Assembly: GCA_963702305.1 (NCBI GenBank)
Contig: CAVPBX010000003.1
Location: 1-64,000 of the forward strand
Direction of reading: 5' to 3'
Source of the DNA: PALSA-693 sp963702305
Lineage (GTDB): Bacteria > Actinomycetota > Acidimicrobiia > Acidimicrobiales > Palsa-688
DNA length: 64,000 nt
Shown here: in pieces, positions 1 through 8,650 of the stretch
How the letters are laid out: every line of letters starts with the position of its first letter
Position numbering within the stretch: the stretch's first letter is position 1
Notes under the pieces: model-generated
Told to the model about the DNA's origin: nothing
Database searches by the model: none
What the model saw: only the letters and a program-made list of their open reading frames with translations
Position numbers and translations under genes: made by a program

Positions 1-29
1 AACGGATGAGCACACGCATCCTTTACGAG

Positions 30-640
30 CTGATCGATACGAAGCACGACCAACTTCGCAAGATCGAGATTCTCGTGGGGCGTAGTTCGGCTCGATCATC
101 TTCGAGCGTCAGAAGACGGGGAAACCGGCTGGCAGATGACGTCCCCGATGAACGTCGCGGCCGACCCCTCCAAGGTGGAAACACTCGCCTTCAATCTCAA
201 GGAATTGTCCCGCAAGCCCGAGGCCGCCACGCTCGAAGGCGACCCTGCGCTCAGTACGGCCTGACTCCTCCAGAGCGGATCATCCGGCTCTGGGGGCCTT
301 CGACCGACTCGCCGCTCGCCCACCTCGAACTCGGCAAGGTCAGCCTCGGCCGCCGCTATGTTCGCCATGTCGGTTCGGAAGGTGCCGAGGTCGTCGAGCG
401 CCAGGGGTCTCGACCTGGTCAAGCTGGCTTCCGATCCGATGGCGAGATCACGAGCTATTCCGCGTCCCTTCGTGTTCGAGGTCGCCGAAGTCAACACTTC
501 TGCGAGCGGCAAGGAATTGAAGCTGCGACGAGGTCGAGTACTCCTGGCGAATCATCGCGCCGTTCCATACCGCGCGGCCGAGGCCAGGGTTGAAGGCTTG
601 ATCGCCGACCTGGGGACCCTCAACTTGACGAACTCCGTAT
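30..640 (+). pseudogene. DUF4340-like protein remnant, multiply frameshifted
   Basis: Joining frames gives a DUF4340-like pattern: a TKHDQLRKIEI segment, then GWQMTSPMNVAADPSKVETL, then YGLTPPERIIRLWG, then a beta-rich stretch and VEGLIADLGTLNL. Each block lies in a different frame, so at least three indels separate them. DUF4340 proteins usually accompany gliding-motility-type ABC transporters, and no such gene is visible here because the window begins inside the locus. The 3' end runs straight into the arcA reading frame near 640 without an intergenic gap, which suggests a rearrangement or chimeric join. The family call is moderate; a working product is unlikely as assembled. Confidence 0.5.
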
Positions 641-1804
641 TCGGCCCGGCCTGGAGCTGTCCCGGCTGACCCCCGACAACATCGAGTCGCTCCTCTTCGA
701 CGACGTTGTGTGGGCCTCCAAGGCCAAGGAGGAACACGACGCGTTCGCCGAAGCGTTGCGCGACAAGGGCGTCATCGTCCATTACTACGGCCAGCTGCTG
801 GCCGAGACCCTCGACCTCCCCGACGGACGGGCCTTCGTGCTCGACCGGTGTGCACGCCGAGATACTCGGGCCTTCCTGGTCGGACCCGGTACGGCGCCTC
901 CTCGAGGACAGGACGCCAAGACCCTGGCCGGGGCCCTCATCGGCGGCGTCCTCAAGGCCGATCTGCACCCGTTGCACACCCACAGCCTGAAGTGGGACAT
1001 GCTCAGGGCCGACGACTTCGTGCTCCCCCCGCTGCCCAACCATCTGTTCCAGCGGGACAACTCGTGCTGGATCTACGGCGGGGTGACCATCAACCCGATG
1101 GCGAAGCCCGCCCGCCAACGCGAAACGCTCCACAGCCGGGCCATCTACCGCTTCCATCCCCTCTTCGCTGAGCGCCGACTTCGTCACTACTACGGAGGCG
1201 ACGACACCGACCACCTGCCGGCCATCGATCGAAGGCGGCGACGTTCACGTCATCGGCCACGGCAGCCGTGCTGATCGGGATGGGGGAGCGGACCACCCCG
1301 ATGGCGGTCGAGATCCTCGCCCAGGCCCTGTTCGCCAGGCCAGGCCACCAAGGTGGTCGCCGTCGAACTGCCCCATCCCACGCCTTCATGCACCTCGACA
1401 CGGTCATGTCGATGGTCGACGTCGAGCACCTTCGTCCTCTACCCCTACTTCGACCGCCGCCTCCGGAGCTGGACGATCACCCCGGCGAGCAGCCCGGAAG
1501 CTTCGGTCATCGCGCGAATCACAGCCTGTGGACACCCTCGCCGACGATCCTCGAGGTCGACGAGATCACGGTGCTCACCACCGACGAGGACGTTCGAGCC
1601 GCCGAACGCGAGCAGTGGGACGACGGCACCAACTACCTGGCCGTCGCCCCCGGCGTGGTCATCGGCTACGAACGCAACGTCGCCACCAACACCATGCTGC
1701 GCAAGCACGGCATCGAAGTCGTCACCGTCGCCGGCAGCGAACTCGGCCGGGGCCGGGGCGGCCCCCGCTGCATGACCTGCCCCATCGAACGGACCCGGCA
1801 TGAC
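640..1804 (+). pseudogene. arcA: Arginine deiminase, frameshifted as assembled
   Basis: Arginine deiminase hydrolyses arginine to citrulline and ammonia, the first step of the ADI pathway. Spliced frames give RPGLELSRLTPDN, LLFDDVVW, FQRDNSCWIYGG, the EGGDVHVIG block carrying the catalytic Glu and Asp, HLDTVMSMVD with the catalytic His and Asp, and near the end RGGPRCMTCPI with the nucleophilic Cys. At least seven single-base shifts break the frame. Many are homopolymer length changes, for example near 853, 863, 1377, 1499 and 1530, and they leave the protein otherwise conserved. The first 20-30 residues are not clear. In the restored frame the stop overlaps the arcB start (ATGA at 1801). Function is secure if the indels are sequencing errors. 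Confidence 0.8.
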
Positions 1805-2829
1805 CGACCATCGACGGAAGCACGCGACTGATCGATCTGCGTGGCCGAAGCCTCCTCAAGGAGCTCGACTTCACCAGCCCGAGGAGTTCCTCTCCCTCAT
1901 CGACCTCGCCGCGCAGACTGCGCGACGAGAAGCAGCCGGCGACGAGCGACCGCGGCTGCGCGGGCCGCAACATCGCCCTCATCTTCGAGAAGACGTCCAC
2001 CCGGACCCGGTCCGCATTCGAGGTGGCCGCCCACGACCAGGGCGCCCACGTCACCTACCTCGGACCCGGAGCGAGTCCCAGATCGGCACAAGGAGTCGAT
2101 CAAGGACACCGCCCGGGTGCTCGGCCGGATGTTCGACGGGATCGAGTACCGCGGCTTCGCCCAAGAGAACGTCGAGACGCTGGCCGCTACGCCGGCGTGC
2201 CGGTGTGGAACGGGCTCACCGACCAGTGGCATCCCACCCAGATGCTGGCCGACATCCTGACCATGCGTGAGCACTCGACCAAGCCCCTCGACGAGATCTC
2301 CTACTGCTACCTGGCGACGCCCGCAACAACACGGCCAACTCGTTGCTGGTCACCGGCGCCCTGCTCGGCATGGACGTCCGGATCGCCGCGCCCACAGGCC
2401 TCTGGCCGAGCGCCGAGGTCCGGGCGATCGCCGGCCGAGATGGCCAAGCCACCGGAGCCCGGATCACCCTCACCGAAGATGTCGCCGGCGCCGTGCACGG
2501 GGCCGACTTCCTCTACACCGACGTCTGGGTGTCGATGGGTGAACCGGCCGAGGAATGGGACGAGCGGATCGAGCAGCTCCTGCCCTACCAGGTCAACACG
2601 GCACTGTGCATGGCCGACCGGCAATCCGGACGGTCAAGTTCATGCACTGCCTGCCCGCCCTCCACAACACCGAGACCGAGGTCGGCCGAGCAGATCTTCG
2701 AGAAGTACGGGCTCGAGCCCTCGAGGTGACCGACGAGGTCTTCGAGTCCCCGCCTCGATCGTCTTCGACCAGGCCGAGAACCGGCTCCACACCATCAAGG
2801 CGGTCATGGTCGCCACGCTCGGGGACTGA
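1801..2829 (+). pseudogene. arcB: Ornithine carbamoyltransferase (catabolic type by context), frameshifted
   Basis: This enzyme phosphorolyses citrulline to ornithine and carbamoyl phosphate in the ADI pathway. Restored frames show TRLIDLRGRSLLKELDF at the N-terminus, FEKTSTRTRSAFEVAAHDQG with the carbamoyl-phosphate loop, DQWHPTQMLADILTM, DARNNTANSLLVTGALLGMD, and FMHCLPALHN with the active-site Cys. Length of about 340 residues is normal. Roughly six indels interrupt it; one is a lost C near 2090 in an expected GGCCAC. It sits between arcA and arcC with an overlap upstream and a 1-nt gap downstream. The catabolic role is inferred from that context, since sequence alone does not exclude anabolic argF. 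Confidence 0.8.
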
Positions 2830-2830
2830 G

Positions 2831-3753
2831 GTGCGGATCGTCGCGGCCCTCGGCGGAAACGCCCTGCTCGAGCGGGGCGAAGCGCCGGACGCCGAGATCC
2901 AACAGCAGCCACATCCGCCGTCGCCGTCGAGGCCCTGGCGCCGCTCAGCTCGGGACCATGACCTGGTCATCACGCACGGCAACGGGCCCCAGGTCGGCCT
3001 GCTCGCCCTCGAGAGCGCCGACGACCCGGCCCTGACCCGGCCCTATCCCTTCGATGTCCTCGGTGCCCAGACCCAAGGAATGATCGGCTACTGGCTCCTC
3101 CAAGCCCTCCAGAACGCTCTGCCCGGCCGGGAGGTGGCCAGCCTCATCAGCCAGACCCTGGTCTCCGCCGCCGACCCGGCTTTCGCCGAGCCCGACCAAG
3201 TTCGTCGGTCCGGTCTACACAGAAGTCGAGCCGAACGGCTCGCTGCCAGCGGGGCTGGACGGTCAAGCCGACGGTGAGTCCTGGCGACGAGTCGTCGCAT
3301 CACCGACCCCTCATCGGGTCGTGGAGACCCGTCTCATCCGCCAGCTGCTCGACACCGGCGCGATCGTGGTCTGCGCCGGTGGCGGCGGCGCCCCCGTCGT
3401 CCGCAACTACCACGGCGAGCTCGAAGGAGTCGAAGCCGTCGTCGACAAAGACGCCACCGCCGGCCTCCTGGCCGAAGCGCTCGACGCCGACATGCTCCTG
3501 CTTCTCACCGACGTGCCCGCCGTCGAAACCGACTACGGGACACCCGCAGCCCGGCCAAATCAGCGGGCCACCCCACGGACCTGCGCAGCCTTGCCCTTCC
3601 CGGCCGGATCGATGGGACCCGAAGTCGACAGCGGTCTGCCGGTTCGTGGAGCTCACCGGCAGCACCGGGGCCATCGGCGCCCTGCGCGACGTCGAGGGCA
3701 TCCTGGCCGGTAAAGCCGGGACCATCGTCACCCCTTCTGGTACCTACCCGTGA
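2831..3753 (+). pseudogene. arcC: Carbamate kinase, frameshifted
   Basis: Carbamate kinase converts carbamoyl phosphate and ADP to ATP, CO2 and ammonia, the ATP-yielding step of arginine fermentation. GTG at 2831 gives RIVAALGGNALLERGE. Later blocks are HGNGPQVGLLALESADDPAL, FDVLGAQTQGMIGYWLLQAL, ETRLIRQLLDTGAIVVCAGG, VVDKDATAGLLAEALDADML and TGSTGAIGALRDVEGILAGK. About five indels split these across frames, for example an extra G near 3194. About 305 residues is typical for the family. The stop overlaps the ATPase start as GTGA at 3750, implying translational coupling. Confidence 0.8.
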
Positions 3754-6688
3754 CCCACAGGCCCACAGACCGAGACGACGCCGACCGCGCCCATCCAAGC
3801 AAGCATCCACCTGCGGTGACTGCCGCCCCGCTCACCGCGCCGACCGACGGGACCGCGCCCAACCGGGCAGCGCCTCCCGCAGCGGCCGTGGACCTACCGG
3901 CACTATCGGCGGAGGCTGTCTACACATTGTCGACAGCTTCCCTCGCGGGTTGACCGCGGCGACGGCAGCAGCCCGGCTGGCGGCGTCCGGATCCAACGAG
4001 CTGCTACCGCGGAGCGGCCGCCGATCATTGGAAAGATCCTGGCGCAGTTCACCAACCTCTTCGCGATCGTGCTGCTCGCCGCCTCGGTCATCACCTTCGC
4101 GTCCTATCTGGTCCAGTCGCCCCGAGATACCGGGAACCTGGAGCTGGCCGTCGCCATCCTGGCGTGGTCTCCTCAACGGCGCGATCGGGTTCTTCCAGGA
4201 GTACTCGGCCGAGAAGACATCCGAAGCGCTCCAGGCACTGGTCCTCACACGGCAAGGGTGCGGCGGGACGACGCCCTGGCCGACATTCCCGCGCGCGGCA
4301 TTGTCCGCGGTGACGTGTTCGTCCTCGAGGCTGGCGACGATATCTGCTGCGATGGTCGCCTGGTCGAGGCGCACGACCTGACCGTCGATGACGTCGCCCT
4401 CACCGGTGAGAGCGCACCGGTGCACAGGACAGCGGCGGCAGTCCCGGCCGGCACGGCGACCATGGACGCCGCCAACCTGGTCTTCATGGGCACATCCGTG
4501 GTCGAGGGGACCGCCACGGCGGTCGCGTTCGCCACCGGAGCGGACACGCAGTTCGGCCAGATTTACCAGATGACCGCCCAGGTCACCGAAGTACCCAGCC
4601 CGCTGCAGCGCAACGTCGACCGGATGGCCAGACAGGTGTCGGCGGTGGCCATCGCGCTCGCCGCGCTCGTCTTCGGCCTGCGTGCCGCCACTACCAGTGC
4701 CCGGGTGGTCGACAACTTCGTGTTCGCTCTCGGCGTCATGGTGGCGTTGGTACCCGAAGGCCTCCCCGCCACCCTGTCGGTCTCGTTGGCCGTCGGGGTG
4801 CGACTGCATGGCCGCCCGCCACGCCCTGATCAAACGCCTCGCGGCGGTGGAAACGCTCGGGTCCACGACCGTCATCTGCACCGACAAGACCGGGACTCTC
4901 ACCAAAGCCCAGATGACGGTCACCGCCATATGGGAATCTGGCCGACGCCACCCCGTCTCCGGGGTTGGCTACAACCCGAAAGGCGACGTCAGCGAACCTG
5001 CCCAGGTTACCGATCTGCTGCGTGTCAGCGCTCAATGCTGCGACGCGAAAGTGCTCGAGCCCGACCCGACAAAGCGGCTGGACTGGAGGATCCTCGGCGA
5101 CACCACCGAAGGCGCCATCGTCGTCGCCGCCACCAAAGCCGGCATCGATATCGCCGCCGCCAACCGTGACGCCCCTCGGATCGGCGAGTTCCCCTTCGAC
5201 TCCGAACGCAAGCTCATGACCACCGTCCACCGCACCCCGGCGGGCTGCGTCAGCTACGTCAAAGGCTCACCGCAAGAACTGCTCAGCCGCTGCACCACGG
5301 TCTCCTGGGACGGCAGCGACGGCCCGCTCACCGCCAGCCACCGCCAGCAGATCAGCGAGGCCAACGACCGACTGGCGCGCGAATCCCTGCGAATCATTGC
5401 CGTCGCCTACCGTCACCTCGACACCGATCACCCCGACCAGAACACCGCCGAGCGGGGCCTGACCCACCTCGGTCTCATAGCCATGATGGACCCACCCCGT
5501 CCCGAGGCGATCGACGCCGTCCCCGCCTGCCGCCACGCCGGCATCCGGATCATCATGAACACCGGCGACTACGGTGTGACCGCTGAAGCCATCGCCAGAC
5601 AAGTCGGCCTCGTCGCCGGCCCCAACCCGGGCGTCGTCAGCGGAGCCCAACTCGACGCCATGAGCGCCGACCAGCTCATCGAGACGCTCTCCACCAACCC
5701 CGAAATGGTCTTCGCTCGTGTCCGTCCCGAACACAAACTTCGCGTCGTTGCCGCCCTGCAACATCTTGGTCAAGTCGTCGCTGCCACCGGAGACGGCGTC
5801 AACGACGCCCCCCTCAAACAAGCAGACATCGGCGTGGCCATGGGAGTCACCGGCACCGACGTGGCTCGCGAAGCCGCGGTCATGGTCCTGCTCGACGACT
5901 CGTTCGCGTCCATCGCCGCCTCGGTCGAGCTTGGCCGGGCCGTCTACGCCAACATCCGCAAATTCCTCGTCTACATCTTCAGTCACAACATCGCCGAGCT
6001 CGCCCCCATCCTTCTTGCTGCCGCGGTCGGTTTCCCGCTCGTGCCGCTCAGCGCGCTCCAAGTCCTCAGCATCGACCTCGGCTCCGACATCCTTCCCGCC
6101 CTCGCTCTCGGCGCAGAACCGCCCGACCCGGGCGTTATGGCCCGACCACCCCGGCCCGTCGGCGAGCGACTCCTGTCCCGGCCCGTCGTGAGGCGGTTTA
6201 TGTTCCTCGGCGCCATCGAAGCCATCGGCGTCTGCTTCGCGTTCTTCTGGCGCATCCATTCCGCCCATCTCGGCTACAGCCAGTTCACCAACTCCAACCA
6301 TACCTACCGCGAAGCGCGCACCATGACCCAGGTCGGAGTCGTCGTCAGCCAGTTCTTCAACGCCCAAACCGTTCGCAGCGACGACGAAAGCATCCTCACT
6401 GTCGGCGTGTTCACCAACCGCAGACTCCTCGCTGCCGGGGGAATCGGCCTCGCCCTGGTCAGCTGCATCAGCTACCTGCCCGTCCTCCAACACGTCTTCG
6501 GCACGAGCGGCCTGAGCCTGTCCGACTGGCTCATCGTCACCAGCTTCGGGTTCGTGCTCCTCGCCGCCGACGAAGTTCGCAAAGCCGTGGTCCGCCGCCG
6601 GCGCCCCGCCCGGAAACCGCCCATCGAGACAACTCAGGCTGTCCACCGCAAGGCACAGGGGCCGGCCCTTGATCATCGACACAGGTGA
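3750..6688 (+). CDS. P-type cation-transporting ATPase (type II), 5' part frameshifted
   Basis: A membrane ATPase that moves cations using an aspartyl-phosphate intermediate. From about 4830 to the stop the frame is clean. It shows ICTDKTGTLT with the phosphorylated Asp, a nucleotide-binding domain with YVKGSPQELL, NTGDYGVTAEAIARQVGLV in place of the usual TGDH, and ATGDGVNDAPLKQADIG. It ends with four to six membrane helices. Upstream frames add LTGESAPV (actuator) and VPEGLPATLSVSLAVGV, the M4 ion-binding helix of type II pumps. At least four indels lie between 3930 and 4815. Total length of about 960-980 residues fits the family. The PEGL motif suggests Ca2+, Mn2+ or Na+/K+-type transport rather than heavy metals; the ion cannot be assigned. 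It is coupled to arcC by GTGA. Confidence 0.85.
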
Positions 6689-6820
6689 ACACGGCTTGGG
6701 TATCAATCTCGGCGGGCCCTGACGTTCCTCTTTCCTCTGACAGCGGTGGGGTATCGCTGTGTTGTTTGTTGACCAGGTCTGTTCACGATGACCCAACTCG
6801 CGACGCCGGAAATCACGCGT

Positions 6821-7297
6821 CTACCCAATCCCTTTCGAAGAGTGCGGCCGATCAGAGTCGAGACGGCAGGCGAAGGTGAGCCCGTCAGGGTGACCGTCAG
6901 CATGAGTGGACCGAGTTGGCAGCCGGCTCAGAGCGCTGCTGGGCCCGGACGGGTAGGTTAGGAGGATTGGAATGCGGTCGGGGTCATGCCCTTCGACGAC
7001 CTTTACGCCCTCTTCGATCGAGGTGGATACGTGTGCGTTCCACGTTTGGAGCAGGTGCTCGCAGCGATCGAGGTCATCGGAGTCTGTCGCCGCCCAGATC
7101 AGGTACTGCACGCCGACCGCTCCGCTCAGGCGCGGCGCAGGCTGTAAGGCGCGGAGGACAAGATGCTCTCCGTCATTGGCGGAGAGCAGGACCGCCCCGT
7201 CGGTCGCGACCGTGACGTCGAGATCTAGGAGGTTGCGATAGAAGTCAGCCGAGTGGGGCAGATCTCGAACGAAGATGACTGCTGCGGTCAATCGCAT
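6821..7297 (-). CDS. VOC (glyoxalase/bleomycin resistance) family protein
   Basis: A single-domain VOC protein of about 158 residues beginning MRLTAAVIFVRDLPHSADFY, with LLDLDVTVATDGAVLLSAND as the first beta-alpha-beta-beta module and YLIWAATDSDDLDRCEHLL in the second. VOC folds host metal-dependent lyases, isomerases and dioxygenases or drug-binding proteins, and the substrate cannot be inferred. I chose ATG at 7297 because the stop of the small upstream frame (7288-7290) overlaps it; ATG at 7309 is the alternative. The last 25 residues are low in similarity to the fold and may reflect a frame change. Confidence 0.65.
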   Translation of the reverse strand: MRLTAAVIFVRDLPHSADFYRNLLDLDVTVATDGAVLLSANDGEHLVLRALQPAPRLSGAVGVQYLIWAATDSDDLDRCEHLLQTWNAHVSTSIEEGVKVVEGHDPDRIPILLTYPSGPSSALSRLPTRSTHADGHPDGLTFACRLDSDRPHSSKGIG

Positions 7298-7458
7298 GCG
7301 ATCACCCATATCTCGGCCATAGCCGGGTCGACGCGGTCGATGACGGACGGAGGCTGCTCGCCCAGGAACTCTACCCTGCTGAAGCGGCCGCCGAGCGTGC
7401 CGAGATCGACCCGCGCCCGGGGCGTCTGCGGCTTGGTAGGAGAGCCGATCGTCACCAC
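7288..7458 (-). CDS. Small hypothetical protein or 3' remnant, coupled to VOC gene
   Basis: A minus-strand frame from GTG at 7458 contains VVTIGSPTKPQTPRARVDLG and FLGEQPPSVIDRVDPAMAEI and ends about 8 nt inside the VOC gene. Residue composition looks protein-like, unlike the overlapping longer frames in this stretch. It may be the 3' end of a larger gene, because an in-frame stop lies upstream at about 7502 in an area where neighbouring genes are frameshifted. No family recognised. Confidence 0.3.
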   Translation of the reverse strand: MVTIGSPTKPQTPRARVDLGTLGGRFSRVEFLGEQPPSVIDRVDPAMAEIWVIACD

Positions 7459-7795
7459 GGCAGGCGTACCCGTCGCCGGCGGGCCGGGATTGCTCGCCGT
7501 TTACGCGGAGCCGGACTGCTCGACCGACCCGCACGCGCCGGCGACGAAAGCCGCGAGACTGATCGAGCGCGGCCGCGCCGCCCCGCCTCGCGCCGAACCG
7601 GAGGGCGCGCTGTCGGCGCCTCGGCAGATCGGGATGCGACCCCTCGTTGCCATCCTCCAATGCCCGGTGGCACACCGCCTAGGTCCCCGGCGCCCGCGGG
7701 CAGAGACGGCCGCCGGCGTGCCCGATGACTGTCGCGGGCTCGACCCCCACGGCCGGAGAATGGGTTCGATAAGGCGATCATGACGGGCCGCCCGG

Positions 7796-7870
7796 TCAGA
7801 AGAGCCAGAGGACCCCGCCCCCGGCGATCACGGCGAGCACGAGAACAACGATCAGGACGAACACGAGCAT
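7796..7870 (-). CDS. 24-residue membrane peptide
   Basis: ATG at 7870 opens a 24-codon frame made almost entirely of Leu, Val, Ile and Ala with a central AGGG and a terminal WLF, that is, one transmembrane helix. A GGAGG lies about 10 nt before the start, inside the 3' end of the upstream STAS gene, whose stop is only 4 nt away. Expression coupled to the STAS protein is therefore plausible. Tiny hydrophobic proteins of this kind are common in Actinobacteria, but no function can be named. Confidence 0.45.
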   Translation of the reverse strand: MLVFVLIVVLVLAVIAGGGVLWLF

Positions 7871-7874
7871 CTGC

Positions 7875-8125
7875 CTAAGGACCTCCGCGGGGCGACCCGG
7901 CCGCCAACCTGAGGACGTCCTCTAATGCCCGGACGCCGGAGGCATCCATGAACACGACGTTCTCCGTGTCGACGGTGCCATCCATTCCGGCTTCAGGGCC
8001 GCGCCGATGCAGGATCTGAGCGTCGATGCAGTTGCGAGGTCGATCTTGCCTTCCACCTGGATGGTGAGGTGTTGCCCGCTGCAGCTGCGGGTGACCCTCA
8101 CCGTGAGGAACTCGTCGTCAGTCAC
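7875..8125 (-). CDS. STAS-domain protein (anti-anti-sigma factor type), one frameshift
   Basis: The start reads MTDDEFLTVRVTRSCSGQHL then EGKIDLATASTLRSCIGAAL. After a frameshift near 7990 it continues NVVFMDASGVRALEDVLRLA. This is the STAS core: an IDLATA strand-helix and a MDASGV loop in which the Ser would be the kinase-phosphorylated residue of SpoIIAA/RsbV-like antagonists. About 83 residues is short but adequate for a single STAS domain. It would act in a partner-switching pathway controlling a sigma factor; no cognate kinase or sigma factor is visible in the window. Confidence 0.6.
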
Positions 8126-8301
8126 CGTCTTTCTGCACTCGTGGCGGCCCGAGCGGGCTGATCACGGCACCGGGTACTCGTCGGGCCGCACCGGCGCGTC
8201 CGTTCGACTCCGGCGCTTGAGCGAGGGTCGATCTCAACCCTGGGTTGGCCTGGCAGCTCAAGCTCGTGGCGCCGAGGGCACGGCTTCGTGGTCGTCGTCA
8301 T
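8122..8301 (-). CDS. Small hypothetical protein
   Basis: ATG at 8301, preceded by GAAAGAGAG, opens 59 codons beginning MTTTTKPCPRRHELELPGQP. The end overlaps the STAS start by four bases (ATGA type). The Arg-rich C-terminal half may be out of frame. No family recognised and evidence is weak; the coupling to the next gene is the main support. Confidence 0.25.
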   Translation of the reverse strand: MTTTTKPCPRRHELELPGQPRVEIDPRSSAGVERTRRCGPTSTRCRDQPARAATSAERR

Positions 8302-8344
8302 TGCTCTCTTTCCTGTGGAGTCGTGATCGTTCCGTGCCTTCTGA

Positions 8345-8461
8345 CTAGTCCGTGAAGACGTCTTCGGGCAGGAAGGCGGACACGAGCATGTTGGGCACGT
8401 CGACGACCTGGCTGATCTTGAGGTCCACGGCGACACTACAGATGGCATAGGCCTTGTCGTA
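8345..8461 (-). pseudogene. C-terminal fragment of an acetamidase/formamidase
   Basis: The frame reads AYAICSVAVDLKISQVVDVP then NMLVSAFLPEDVFTD. It is nearly the same as the C-terminus of the complete acetamidase at 12586-13707, which has AYALCSVAVDLKVSQLVDVP. Only about 38 residues remain; everything N-terminal is absent and replaced by unrelated sequence. It is a degenerate second copy, not a working enzyme. Differences between the two copies show it is a diverged paralogue rather than a recent duplication. Confidence 0.75.
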
Positions 8462-8650
8462 GCCGTTCAACAGCAGCACGATCTTGCTGCCGTAGGCATG
8501 GCATAACACTCGCAGCATGACCTTGCCTCGTGCGCCTCCAGGCGGAGCCCCTCCGAACATCGCCTGATCTCTGCGGCGGTGTGCCGGATCCGGAACCACT
8601 CACCTAGATCGCGGGTCAACTCCAGTGCTACCGGCCGGCGAACAGCGTGC
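8455..8650 (-). pseudogene. RelE/HigB-type toxin remnant (tentative)
   Basis: Directly upstream of, and in frame with, the acetamidase fragment is GKVMLRVLCHAYGSKIVLLL followed by NGYDK. This resembles the last strands of RelE/HigB-like toxins, where a conserved VLLLHGYDKG motif occurs. A second frame upstream has LGEWFRIRHTAAEIRR, which could be the preceding strand. The frame is broken and the C-terminal helix is missing because the sequence switches to acetamidase. No antitoxin is visible. The family call rests on a short motif. Confidence 0.35.

Noticed and set aside
5267..6796. 509-codon minus-strand open frame
   Set aside because: It lies opposite the clean part of the P-type ATPase and is Gly/Asp/Glu-biased as expected for a shadow frame.
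7253..7783. 176-codon plus-strand frame
   Set aside because: It overlaps the VOC gene and its small upstream partner on the other strand and shows no family signature.
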